Assembly: GCA_001790855.1 (NCBI GenBank)
Contig: MGDH01000025.1
Span: 1-57,183 of the forward strand
DNA: 57,183 nt
Source of the DNA: Candidatus Schekmanbacteria bacterium RIFCSPLOWO2_02_FULL_38_14
GTDB lineage: Bacteria; Schekmanbacteria; GWA2-38-11
Reading direction: 5' to 3'
How positions within the stretch are numbered: position 1 is the stretch's first letter; each line of letters starts with the position of its first letter. The notes below the pieces were generated by a model that was not told the origin of the DNA, made no database searches, and worked only from the letters and a program-made list of their open reading frames with translations. Both the position numbers and the translations under genes were made by a program. Positions 16,382-25,701 of this stretch are shown here, one piece after another.

Positions 16382-16432
16382 TTGACAAATATCTCTCTTG
16401 TAAGTTAACTTCTCGAAATATTAAAATATTTC
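16382..16432 (+). promoter_or_regulatory. Promoter and palindrome ahead of the FN3 lipoprotein
   Basis: TTGACA (16382-16387), 17 bases, weak -10 TTAACT (16405-16410), then the perfect 18-bp palindrome GAAATATT-AA-AATATTTC (16415-16432) at the position of an operator or early leader. The lipoprotein starts at 16471. Confidence 0.45.
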
Positions 16433-16470
16433 TAACATAATCTTATATTGATTTATATAAAGGATTTACT

Positions 16471-19400
16471 ATGCAAAAAAAATTATTTTTTTTATCTTCA
16501 ATTCCTGCTCTAATTATTATCTTAGCTTCTGCCCTATTGATTTCTTCCTGCTCATCTAATGATGGAAGTGGAGGAAAAGCAAACCTTGCGGAAAATTACT
16601 CATCAAGCAAATCAAAAAAAGCAAGCAATCCAGAAGAAAAAGTCATCCAGCCTTTATCACTCAATATAGACGGAGATGCCCAATTCAGATTAAATGCTCT
16701 TGGCGGAACCATTGAAGTAGTAGATCCTCAAAACTCAATTTATGGAGCAGGCTTAATAATACCTGCCAATGCCTACAGAGACAGCAACTCGCCATATATA
16801 ACAAAACAATGGTTCGGTGGAACAATTGAGTTTGTTGGAGTTGCAAGTCTTGAAAAATTGCCTGAAGGGTTAAAGTTTCCGGAATCAGTCGAAGGAAAAA
16901 TAACATATATCAATAAGAGTAAAAATTTAATCTTCTCAGGGATTATGACAAGCGATATGAAAAATGATTTGCGAAGAGTCTCATCTAACGAATCATTCAA
17001 AACAGCAGTAAATGAACTTTATCAGAGTTCCCAAAACGGTGGAGAGCCTCGTGTAATAGTTCCATCAAATCCGGACCCAAGCTTTAACCAGAGCAGAGAT
17101 CTGAACTCTGCAGTCCTTATAGTCCAGGCAAATGACGGAAATAAAGATAGTTATCTCTCTTTCTTGGTAGACGGAAGTTTGGGAGATAAGATCATTTTAA
17201 ACACAAATCTTACGGACTTCACAGAAGACACAAACGAGTTCACAGATACTGATGTTAAGATTGGGAAATCTTACACATATTTTGTAAAAGCCAGAAACGC
17301 AAATGAGTCAACTCCATCAGGTTCTGTTGATTTCAGTTTAACTGATAGCTGCTCATTCACTATCACAACTGCTAAAGCCGCGTGTGGAAAATCAGGCAAA
17401 AATCCTCAGATAGAACTTGTCTGGAAAACAGACAACAATGCTACTTCTTATGACATTTATCGTAATGATAAATTATATAAAAGCAAAATCGAAAATACAA
17501 CGTTTACTGACACAAAAGTAACTGCTGATACAGAATACACTTATTTTATAAGAGCAAAGAGAAAGAATGACACAATTGATTCAGACCCTGTGTCAGTAAC
17601 AGCAACAGTATCAGCGCCTGGAGCTTTTGCCCTCACTGCTCTCACTGCTACCCCTTCATGCAACGGGAAAGATAAGAAGGGAAACGATAAGATTCAAATA
17701 GAACTTGTTTGGGAATCTTCAACCAATGCAACCTCTTATGATATCTACCGTAATAACAAAGTCTATAAAAAGAAAGTAACAGACACCGAGTTTACTGACA
17801 GCAAACTAAAAGCTGGTAGCACATATACCTATTTCATTAAAGCAATCAACTGCAGTGGTTCAGCCACATCAGATACTGCGACAGCGTCTGCAAAGGTAGA
17901 CGCCCTTGAAGCACCTACTCTCAAAGCAACAACTGCTGGATGCAATGGCACCAGTCCGCAGATAAAACTGGAATGGGAAGCTGATATTGATACAATGGAT
18001 GCTACAACAGGATGGTCAGGAACATCTGTAACAATTTCTTCGGATACAACTAACATAAAAGAAGGAACTGCTTCTCTTGGATGTGTAGTTGATGCAACCG
18101 GAAACGGAGAGATCAGCAAGTCTTTTAGCTTAAGCTTTAGTACCACTACTTATACTATGAGTTTTTATACAAGATGTAGTGCTGCTTCCTCTCCTATTAA
18201 ATTTTTCCTTCGTGATAACGCAGGAAATGAAAGTTATTGGAACATTACCACAGCTTCAACACCCGACACTTTTCTTCAACATACGATTAGCTTATCATCA
18301 CCTAATAATAACAATAATGAAACAAAAGCTGATCTCACCAATATTGCTTCATTGGGATTTAAGTCATTGGCAGCTTCAACAACATATAATTTCGATATAA
18401 TTACTTACGAAGATACGGCTACAACTTATGATGTTTACCGTGATGGCAAGCTTTATAAAGATGAATTAACAGCTAAAGAGTTTACAGACAAATTTGTAAA
18501 AGCTGGAACAGAATATACTTACCTTGTTAAATCTGTTAATTGTTCTGATACAACTGATTCTGCTCCGGTTTCAGAAACCGCTTCTGACTTATGTAAGGAT
18601 GCTCCTGAATCATTTACTATTGATTCTACTTCAAGCTGCAATGGAAAAAATCCCCAGATTAAATTAGAATGGAAAGCATCTGAAGGAGCTGCTTACTATA
18701 ATATTTACCGTAATGATGAACTCTACAAAAGTAACATAACAGGAACACAGTTTATAAATTCTAACATCGTAGCAGGAACTCCATACACATACTATGTTAA
18801 AGCCATAAATTCTTCTGGAGAAACAGACTCTAATACTGTTACTGAAACAGCATTATCCACTTGTACAGCCACTATACCAGAGGCTTTTACCACCTTTACA
18901 GCTGAATCCGACTGCAGCGGCAGCAGCACTAATCCTCAGGTTAAATTAACTTGGGATAAAGTAAGCGGAGCAACTGCATATGATGTGTACCGTAAAGGAG
19001 CTTTATATAAAAGCAATGTAACAAAATCTGTCAAGACTATAAAGCTTGTACAGCTTTTAGAACCACCCCAGTTCACAATAACAACAGTACCGAATGCTAG
19101 TATTATTGGGGCTCCAATAGCAGGCATAGCTCTGAGTTTGCAAATCAGTTTTGACATCTCAGACTCATTGAATTCAGGTCTTCCTATTGTTGGCGGATTA
19201 CCTACAAGAAAATTTAAAAATCCTGTAACAATAAAAATCCCGTATTCAAAGGAAGTTGTAGATAAACTTAATATAAAGCTAAGCAAACTTAAACTATACG
19301 AGTTTCATGGGTCTGCGTGGAAACCTCCGCTGACAATTGACAGAATTGATGAAGATAATGGATTGATTTATGCAAAAGTCAAAGAGTTCTCCATATTTCA

Positions 19401-20130
19401 GGTCTATGCACCTTATAAAATAGCCAACTCGCTTCCATTAATAATTGATGAAAAAAATGTAGAAGAAGATATTAAAGGAGTCAAGGTTGAAGGTGAAAAG
19501 GGAATCATTAATATCACATATAATTTGAAGGATACGGAAGGAGATTCATCAGATATAACCATTGAATACAGAAAAGCAAATGCAATTCCTGATTTAGATC
19601 AAGGCTGGACAAAAATAATAAAAAAGAAAAGTATGTCGCCCGGAAATAACAGTTTTTCATGGAACAGCAAATCTTCAATAGGTGCTTTATCTGGATATTA
19701 CCAGATTAGGGTCACACCATATCAGAAAATCGGGGGAAGTCTTTTTAAAGGAGGAGCAGGCTATTCAGATGTTTTCAGAATTGATAACTCTAAAACAGAA
19801 ATTAATGCTCCAACCAAACTAATAGGCACTGTTATTGACGATGATGATAGTTCCACAATTCCACAAGTTTCCCTGACATGGACTGCAAGCACATCAGATG
19901 ATGTTTCAGGTTACAATATCTACAGACAGGCCCGTTTTGATGCAGGCTATGAAAAAACTTTCAGAAAGGTCGGAGAATCAAGCTCAACTTCTTTTAACGA
20001 TGATACACTTGTATCATCGTTCTATGAGGCAATCTACAAGCTGACAGCCTTTGACTCTTCAGAAAATGAAAGCAATTTTTCCAGAGATATCAGATTAGCC
20101 AGTGTAGTGCTGGGCGCTTATTACTATTAA
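16471..20130 (+). CDS. Large surface lipoprotein with repeated FN3-like domains
   Basis: 1219 residues. The signal peptide ends in a lipobox (LLISSC), so it is probably lipid-anchored. From about residue 300 there are five FN3-like repeats built on a (Y)D(I/V)YRN-x-(L/V)YK...F(T/I)..(Y)TY(F/L)(V/I)KA pattern, each preceded by SC(N)G...PQI(K/E)LEW. The third is split: after LEWEADID comes a block of about 140 residues like a carbohydrate-binding jelly roll (TGWSGTS...SFYTRCS...NFDIITYED), and the FN3 resumes with ATTYDVYRDGK. The fifth stops after YKSNVTK and passes into a different beta domain (about 850-990, IPYSKEVVDKLNI...). The C-terminus is a further FN3 (SGYNIYRQ). It is probably an adhesin or matrix protein tied to the neighbouring polysaccharide. 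Its stop overlaps the convergent gene by 36 bases. Confidence 0.85.
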   Translation: MQKKLFFLSSIPALIIILASALLISSCSSNDGSGGKANLAENYSSSKSKKASNPEEKVIQPLSLNIDGDAQFRLNALGGTIEVVDPQNSIYGAGLIIPANAYRDSNSPYITKQWFGGTIEFVGVASLEKLPEGLKFPESVEGKITYINKSKNLIFSGIMTSDMKNDLRRVSSNESFKTAVNELYQSSQNGGEPRVIVPSNPDPSFNQSRDLNSAVLIVQANDGNKDSYLSFLVDGSLGDKIILNTNLTDFTEDTNEFTDTDVKIGKSYTYFVKARNANESTPSGSVDFSLTDSCSFTITTAKAACGKSGKNPQIELVWKTDNNATSYDIYRNDKLYKSKIENTTFTDTKVTADTEYTYFIRAKRKNDTIDSDPVSVTATVSAPGAFALTALTATPSCNGKDKKGNDKIQIELVWESSTNATSYDIYRNNKVYKKKVTDTEFTDSKLKAGSTYTYFIKAINCSGSATSDTATASAKVDALEAPTLKATTAGCNGTSPQIKLEWEADIDTMDATTGWSGTSVTISSDTTNIKEGTASLGCVVDATGNGEISKSFSLSFSTTTYTMSFYTRCSAASSPIKFFLRDNAGNESYWNITTASTPDTFLQHTISLSSPNNNNNETKADLTNIASLGFKSLAASTTYNFDIITYEDTATTYDVYRDGKLYKDELTAKEFTDKFVKAGTEYTYLVKSVNCSDTTDSAPVSETASDLCKDAPESFTIDSTSSCNGKNPQIKLEWKASEGAAYYNIYRNDELYKSNITGTQFINSNIVAGTPYTYYVKAINSSGETDSNTVTETALSTCTATIPEAFTTFTAESDCSGSSTNPQVKLTWDKVSGATAYDVYRKGALYKSNVTKSVKTIKLVQLLEPPQFTITTVPNASIIGAPIAGIALSLQISFDISDSLNSGLPIVGGLPTRKFKNPVTIKIPYSKEVVDKLNIKLSKLKLYEFHGSAWKPPLTIDRIDEDNGLIYAKVKEFSIFQVYAPYKIANSLPLIIDEKNVEEDIKGVKVEGEKGIINITYNLKDTEGDSSDITIEYRKANAIPDLDQGWTKIIKKKSMSPGNNSFSWNSKSSIGALSGYYQIRVTPYQKIGGSLFKGGAGYSDVFRIDNSKTEINAPTKLIGTVIDDDDSSTIPQVSLTWTASTSDDVSGYNIYRQARFDAGYEKTFRKVGESSSTSFNDDTLVSSFYEAIYKLTAFDSSENESNFSRDIRLASVVLGAYYY

Positions 20131-22473
20131 CCATGATAGAGACGCTTTCTGTCTTTCTTTAATTTTTTTACAGCCTTCGGTAGCCTCAGGGTGATTCGGA
20201 ATGATTTTCAGGGCTTCCTGATAATCAGACATGGCTTCATTATATGATTTCTTTTTCAGGAAAACATTTCCCCGATTATAGTACGCATCAGCAAGTTCCC
20301 TGTCAGTAGCAGTTATTTCAGCAGGGGTCAGTTTAAAAGTCTTTCTCTCCATAAGAAGTTCTATAACAATATCAAGTTCTTTTAAAGACGAATCCATTAT
20401 CTCTTTTGAAAAAATCTCCCTCCAAACCGCATTATGGGCAATATAGAGGGAATAATTTACACCTTTCATCAGAGGTGCGATATTAGAGGCTACTTCAGGA
20501 TTTGTTTCGCTGAGCGATTTAATCTTCTCAACGGCTTTTACTGCATAGGGATGAAGCGGAATTATTCTCAATGTGTTCTGATAATCATAAAATGCTTTTC
20601 TGTACTGTTTCTTTCTGTAAAAGATATTTCCCCTGTTGTAATAGACATTAGCCATTTCTCTTTCCAGAAAGGAAACCTCATAAGGCCTTAGTTTGAGTTT
20701 CTTTCTCTCATCAATAAGCCTGATAACCTCATCATACTCTTTTATAGCTGAATCCGTTTCCCCATCTTTAGCATATTCATTTCCGATTTCATTATGGGAA
20801 AAACATAAAATACGGTTAACATCAGCCACATAAGGGTTGAGTCTATGGGCTATTTTTCCATTCTCAATGGATTCCCTGAATTTGCCTGTTTTGTAGAAAC
20901 TCAGGGCAAAAGCATATCTATACTTTGGATTGGCAGGCTCAAGTTCATTTGCTTTTTCCAGCAAAGGCACTGATTCCTCCCATTGCTCTCTCATTGAGGA
21001 CCTTTCAGCTCTGCTATAATAAATATCTGCCATCAGCGGTTTCAGTGAATCAATATATCCGATGGAGAAAAGGACAAAAACAGCGATACCTGCAATTATT
21101 TTTAACGGGACTTCCCCGTATTTTTTGATGATTTCAGGATATGAAAACTCAAACCTGAACTCCTCACCATCCCGGGAAGCCATAACCAGCCCCATGCAAA
21201 GCCATAACAGCATTGTTGGAACTATCTGATAAAGGTTGAAACTGAAAAAGCTATGTGTCAAAGTGGCAGGCAGACTTGAAATGAGTCCGATTGCGACAAT
21301 CATCAAATTTTTTTCCATAAGCCTGAGAGACTTTATTGCTTTATAGAAAAAAGTTGCCAACAGGAAAAGAAAAGCAGAAATTCCGAGGATTCCTGTTTCA
21401 GATGCAATCTGGAGATAATCATTATGTGCCCAAAAGGGAAGGTCCTTGTTAACTTTTAGCTCATTTGTTGTTCTGAATTTTGGTGACTGAACTGAGTAAT
21501 TGCCAAGCCCCACTCCAAACACCGGATATTTCTTTATCATCTCAACAGCGCTCTTCCACATTTCAAGTCGCAAAAGAGCAGTTAAAATCTTATATTCGAA
21601 TTCCGTATTTTTACCTGCATCAGGGTTTATTGTTTCAATAGATTTTTCTGAGCTTATAAAAATTGTTTTAAAAATATATGACTTTGATGATAAGAGTATT
21701 CCTCCAATGACAAGAACGATTATAAAAACTATCGCTATCCTTTTTTCTTTAACAGAAAAAGCTTTTTTCTTTTTTTCTTTTATGTTAAGATTGTATAGTA
21801 AAAAGAAAACTACAGATGAAACCAAAAAACCTAACCAACCACCCCTCACAAATGTAAGAATCAGGCAGGAAAAAACAATCAGGAAACCGCCTCCCCAAAA
21901 AACTGCTTCTTCTGTTTTAGAGCTTTTTATAAAAAGAGACAGGCACAGAGGGAGTACTGCAATCAGGTATTGTGCTAAAAAGTTGCTGTGTCCAAGCGTA
22001 GAGGTTACAGTTGTATTAAGATTAAAACTTATAGCAGTGATATGCTGGTAAATACCTATGCTTGAAATCCCTATTGCCGCGATTGCAGAAAATGACAGAA
22101 CAATTTCAACCCATTCTTTTTTTATGTTGTTGAGCACAAGGTAATAAAAAGAGAGGAAAAAAATTGTATTTATAATCGAATTTTCAAAAGCGGAGATGTT
22201 CAGAGCATTTTTAAAGGAGAGAAAACAGCTAATTAAATATAGTATAATTGGCAAATCCAAGCCACTTTTTCTGAAGATAAATTTCTTTTCTGTAATTATC
22301 CTGAATGCCCACAGGTTCAATGCCACAAGCGCGAGGATTTTGAAAACAGTGGCTTTTGGAATTGGATGGCGGTCAATAAGGTCAGGATGAAAAACAAGAG
22401 GGACCCCTATTACTGCTAAAACAACACAGATTAAAATTGCTGTCTGGAAAATATTTGCCAACCTATTAGTCAT
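20095..22473 (-). CDS. O-antigen ligase/polymerase (Wzy_C) with C-terminal TPR domain
   Basis: 792 residues. About twelve membrane segments carry the Wzy/WaaL pattern: STLGHSNFLAQYL, LTFVRGGWLGFLV, a large periplasmic loop with GVGLGNYSV and FWAHNDYLQIASETGILG. After the last membrane segment (about 495) follow tetratricopeptide repeats (YYSRAERSSMREQWEESVPLLEKANELEPANPKYRYAFA; YYNRGNIFYRKKQYRKAFYDYQNTLRIIP; AYYNRGNVFLKKKSYNEAMSDYQEALKIIP). Proteins of this type ligate or polymerise lipid-linked glycans at the periplasmic face, or act as PglL-like O-glycosyltransferases; the sequence does not decide which. It is transcribed toward the FN3 lipoprotein and overlaps its 3' end. Confidence 0.88.
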   Translation of the reverse strand: MTNRLANIFQTAILICVVLAVIGVPLVFHPDLIDRHPIPKATVFKILALVALNLWAFRIITEKKFIFRKSGLDLPIILYLISCFLSFKNALNISAFENSIINTIFFLSFYYLVLNNIKKEWVEIVLSFSAIAAIGISSIGIYQHITAISFNLNTTVTSTLGHSNFLAQYLIAVLPLCLSLFIKSSKTEEAVFWGGGFLIVFSCLILTFVRGGWLGFLVSSVVFFLLYNLNIKEKKKKAFSVKEKRIAIVFIIVLVIGGILLSSKSYIFKTIFISSEKSIETINPDAGKNTEFEYKILTALLRLEMWKSAVEMIKKYPVFGVGLGNYSVQSPKFRTTNELKVNKDLPFWAHNDYLQIASETGILGISAFLFLLATFFYKAIKSLRLMEKNLMIVAIGLISSLPATLTHSFFSFNLYQIVPTMLLWLCMGLVMASRDGEEFRFEFSYPEIIKKYGEVPLKIIAGIAVFVLFSIGYIDSLKPLMADIYYSRAERSSMREQWEESVPLLEKANELEPANPKYRYAFALSFYKTGKFRESIENGKIAHRLNPYVADVNRILCFSHNEIGNEYAKDGETDSAIKEYDEVIRLIDERKKLKLRPYEVSFLEREMANVYYNRGNIFYRKKQYRKAFYDYQNTLRIIPLHPYAVKAVEKIKSLSETNPEVASNIAPLMKGVNYSLYIAHNAVWREIFSKEIMDSSLKELDIVIELLMERKTFKLTPAEITATDRELADAYYNRGNVFLKKKSYNEAMSDYQEALKIIPNHPEATEGCKKIKERQKASLSWLIVISAQHYTG

Positions 22474-22512
22474 AATTTCTTTTGTTATTGAGAAGAGCTT
22501 TTCTTCAGGACT

Positions 22513-22541
22513 ATACTAATTTAAACTTCAACTGTAATCAA
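22513..22541 (-). promoter_or_regulatory. Probable promoter of the O-antigen ligase gene
   Basis: Minus-strand TTGATT (22541-22536), 17-base spacer, TAGTAT (22518-22513), about 40 bases upstream of the ATG. Confidence 0.45.
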
Positions 22542-22572
22542 GCCTTTTAAGAAGCGCCTTTGGAATTCTTTA

Positions 22573-22859
22573 AGCGGAAAAAACCGCCTAATCCATTAAC
22601 CATGCGGAGCAGATCTGCGAGGTATCAACTTCCAAAACTGTTCGGGAACAGGTCTGTCATTCCGCCTGCCTGCGGTAGGCAGGCACTTGATGCGGAATCA
22701 GTGTTTCCAGTAAAAATGGAAATCCAGTTCATTTTAATAGTTCCCCGTTTTTGTTGGGACGACGTCTGGATTCCAGCTTCCGCCTGCCTGCCTGCCGGCA
22801 GGCGGGAATGACAGCCATTAATGTTATTTTTACCACAAGGCTACATGAAATGTAGCCAG
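22573..22859. repeat. Intergenic block of palindromes, two with CCTGCC inserts
   Basis: This fills the 440-base gap between two leftward genes. From left: a hairpin AAGCGG-AAAAAA-CCGC (22573-22588); the host palindrome ATTCCG...GCGGAAT (22659-22698) split by CCTGCCTGCGGTAGGCAGG (22665-22683); a GGATTCCAGCTTCCG/CGGGAATGAC repeat split by CCTGCCTGCCTGCCGGCAGG (22783-22802); and a hairpin GGCTACAT-GAA-ATGTAGCC (22841-22859), which may end the kinase transcript although it has no T-run. Confidence 0.75.
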
Positions 22860-22913
22860 TCTGTTGGTTTTTATATCACTTCCGCTGGAATATGCTTATG
22901 CAGCAATATGTTC

Positions 22914-25070
22914 TTAAGAGGCAGAGGTATTCTTTTGTTCGGCAGGAAGACAAATTGTAAAGACTGTTCCTTTGTTATGCTCACTTTCAACCTTAATATC
23001 CCCATGATGTTCTTTAACAATACCATAACTGATGGAAAGGCCCAATCCTGTACCCTCGCCTATTTTTCTTGTGGTGAAAAACGGGTCAAATATTTTCCCG
23101 AGATGTTCAGGAGCAATACCGCAACCAGTATCAGAGAATTCTATCTTTACCATATCTACCCCGGAGCCATTCCCGTTAATATATTTTGAAGAGATAGAAA
23201 GTGTGCCACCTTCTGACATAGCTTTCTTGGCATTTATTATCATATTTGTAAAAACCTGCTGCAGTTGTGCGCTATTTCCATAAATCTCAGGCACACCTTC
23301 ATCAAGGTTTTTAATCAGCTTAACATTGCAAAGTTGAAGCTGATGCTCTGTAAAAGTAACTGCTTCATCCAGCACTGTATTGATGTCAACAAACCCAAAC
23401 TCCACTTTTGATTTTCTTGAAAATTTTAAAAGGTTTTGCACTATTGTTTTGCAGCGGATTGATTCCTTCTCAATACATTTATGGTAATCTACTATTTTCA
23501 TAATATCCTCTTTTGCTATATTTTCTATACCCTTTTTTTCTATTTTCTGGTTTATAAGCTGTGAATACCCGAGTATTCCTGCAAGAGGGTTATTAAGCTC
23601 ATGTGCAACTCCTGCTGCAAGCTCACCGATTGCTGCGAGCTTGTTTGTCTGAAGAATTTGTGATTCAAGCTCTTTTCTCTGCCTGATATCCCTCATCATA
23701 CATACAGAACCAATTACCTCTCCGTTTTTATCATATAAAAGGCTGTAACTTCCTTCTACAGGAATATAGTTCCCGCTTTTAGTTTTAAGCTTACACTCGT
23801 AATTTGATATATATCCAGTCTTATATAATTGCTCAATAAGACTTTCTTGGTTTCCTTCAGGATTTAATATGCCAATATGTTCCCCTATTAATTCTCCATC
23901 CTCGCGTTCTACAAGTTTTTTAATGGCTTTATTTACATTTATAATTATTCCGCCTTTATGAGTTATTACTATTCCATCTGCTGAAGTTTCTATAACCTTT
24001 TCCAAAAATTCCTTCTTTTCTACTATCTCTTTTTCCATACGTTTTCTTTTTGTAATATCCTTTGCAATAATTAATGAACCGCAGTATTCATTGTTATCAT
24101 TCAGCACCCTTGTTTTTGAAACATTAACAGCCTTTGTATTTTCCGAACCTGAACTCCCTGACACAGAAGAAGGATTGGTAATTATATAATCAAACTCTGT
24201 CTCTTCTGCTTTAATCCCCTCGCTTAATCCCTGGTAACAACTAAAAAAATCAAATATATCTTTATTTAAGACATCTTTCGTGAAGCCAAAAATATTTTGT
24301 GAAGCCTGATTAAATTTCAGTATTCTCCCAGACTTATCAAGAACAATCAAGCCGTCTCTCATATTCCTTATTGCCTGTCCAAGCCCGGCTTCAATTGGAG
24401 AGAACATCCTGTGTTTTATTATGAAATAGGTGAAGCATAATGTCAAAGTCAAGGTTGCAGAATCCACAAAAATTCTTCTCATCAATTGGTTTGAAATACT
24501 ATGTGTAACACTAAGTGTCATAAAAGTAATAAGATATGCAATGGAAATCATTACAATCTGCTTCCTTTTTGATGCACTGCCATTTTTAAACCCCATTGAA
24601 AGCAAGAATATCATTAAAATCATGCTGACAGCATGAAAGGTAAGGATTACAAAACGATATTCACCTATTATTATAACATAAGCAGAATCCTCTACAGCAA
24701 CGCCTTTTGTTATAAGGTTAGTTCCTGCACAATAATCTATTAAAGGTAAAAGGGGAAAAACAATGGCAAATACCATGAAAGGAACAACATATTTTGGTGT
24801 GCTGATAAAACGCGGATAATAGATAGAACTTACCAGCAGTATTAAAACAGATGTAAAAATAAAAGCAAATCCAAGTATTGCAGGGTTAGCCATTGCAGCA
24901 GTTTCAGCGGTTTTTGCAGTTCCCTGACAAAAGGTGCTTATGCCTACAAGCACAGTAGCTAACATCCAGAGGCCAAAAATCTTATTCGGAAGAGCCTTCC
25001 TATCCTTAAAATAGACAAAGGTTCCAAGAAAAACATGCAAAATTATAGAGATAAATAATATTAGAGTCAT
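22914..25070 (-). CDS. Membrane sensor histidine kinase (7TM-PAS-PAS-HisKA-HATPase)
   Basis: 718 residues. Seven hydrophobic segments in residues 1-225 resemble the 7TM sensor region of histidine kinases. Two PAS domains follow ([39 protein letters not shown]). The dimerisation box is [23 protein letters not shown] with the phospho-accepting His, and the ATPase has [10 protein letters not shown] (N box), [14 protein letters not shown] and [10 protein letters not shown]. The NtrB/PrsK-like catalytic half usually works with response regulators that activate sigma-54. A near-consensus sigma-54 promoter directly upstream fits this. No partner regulator is next to it, so it is an orphan here. SD AGGA, ATG at 25070. 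Confidence 0.92.
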   Translation of the reverse strand: MTLILFISIILHVFLGTFVYFKDRKALPNKIFGLWMLATVLVGISTFCQGTAKTAETAAMANPAILGFAFIFTSVLILLVSSIYYPRFISTPKYVVPFMVFAIVFPLLPLIDYCAGTNLITKGVAVEDSAYVIIIGEYRFVILTFHAVSMILMIFLLSMGFKNGSASKRKQIVMISIAYLITFMTLSVTHSISNQLMRRIFVDSATLTLTLCFTYFIIKHRMFSPIEAGLGQAIRNMRDGLIVLDKSGRILKFNQASQNIFGFTKDVLNKDIFDFFSCYQGLSEGIKAEETEFDYIITNPSSVSGSSGSENTKAVNVSKTRVLNDNNEYCGSLIIAKDITKRKRMEKEIVEKKEFLEKVIETSADGIVITHKGGIIINVNKAIKKLVEREDGELIGEHIGILNPEGNQESLIEQLYKTGYISNYECKLKTKSGNYIPVEGSYSLLYDKNGEVIGSVCMMRDIRQRKELESQILQTNKLAAIGELAAGVAHELNNPLAGILGYSQLINQKIEKKGIENIAKEDIMKIVDYHKCIEKESIRCKTIVQNLLKFSRKSKVEFGFVDINTVLDEAVTFTEHQLQLCNVKLIKNLDEGVPEIYGNSAQLQQVFTNMIINAKKAMSEGGTLSISSKYINGNGSGVDMVKIEFSDTGCGIAPEHLGKIFDPFFTTRKIGEGTGLGLSISYGIVKEHHGDIKVESEHNKGTVFTICLPAEQKNTSAS

Positions 25071-25107
25071 CTTTTTTCCTTATATTATTCTTTCGCCTAA
25101 TATTTTA

Positions 25108-25123
25108 AGCAATTGTCATGCCA
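25108..25123 (-). promoter_or_regulatory. Sigma-54-type promoter of the histidine kinase
   Basis: Minus strand TGGCATGACAATTGCT differs from the consensus TGGCACG-N4-TTGCW at one position, with GG-N10-GC exact. It predicts a start near 25097, 27 bases before the ATG. Confidence 0.78.
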
Positions 25124-25304
25124 TAATAAAAGGTTTTTAAATAAAAAAAATAACAATCCAATATTTCAAATACTTATTATAATTCTTTCAGATAGTTTAA
25201 ATAAAAGGGATAAAGATTTGTTTGTTTTATAACAGAATTCGTCAAAACAATAACGCAGCAGAAAAGATTATCATTACATTCCTCGCTCTATTTCTATTCT
25301 TAAT

Positions 25305-25389
25305 TGCCGGAGGGGGGAATCGAACCCCCATGGAGCTAAGCCCCGCGGGATTTTGAGTCCCGTGCGTCTACCAATTTCACCACTCCGGC
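25305..25389 (-). tRNA. tRNA-Leu (anticodon CAA)
   Basis: The minus strand folds as a class II tRNA: acceptor GCCGGAG/CTCCGGC, D loop with TTGGTAGACGC, anticodon stem GGGA/TCCC with loop CTCAAAA (anticodon CAA), long variable arm around GCGGGGCTTAGCTCC, and T arm GGGGGTTCGATTCCCCC. Length is 85 and the CCA end is not encoded. Confidence 0.95.
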
Positions 25390-25701
25390 ATAAAGTTTTT
25401 TCAGGGAATTAATTATATTAAAACAGAGTTCAAGTCAAACTATTTTAAATTACTCTAAATATCCCCTTTACAAAAAATATCTAATATGATTAAGAAGACC
25501 TTTCTATAGAAAAATAGATTCCATCTGGAGTTTACCCTCACAGAAATAGTGGCTGGAATCATCATGAGCCAAAGGCTCACAAAGAGGAATGAAAATAATC
25601 AGGCGTCCCGCCTGTCCGAGGATATTCTCGGGTCAATGAGAGTAGTAAATCATAGCAAAATACATGAAGGAAATTAAAATTTAATTTTTTTAGGAGAAGA
25701 A
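25390..25701. other. Intergenic region between tRNA-Leu and acyl-CoA synthetase
   Basis: No ORF seen. It contains small hairpins (GAGCC-AAA-GGCTC at 25568-25580 and CCGAG-GATATT-CTCGG at 25616-25631), the remains of short repeats. No convincing promoter was found for the synthetase, though a ribosome site (AGGAG) precedes its ATG. Confidence 0.4.
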
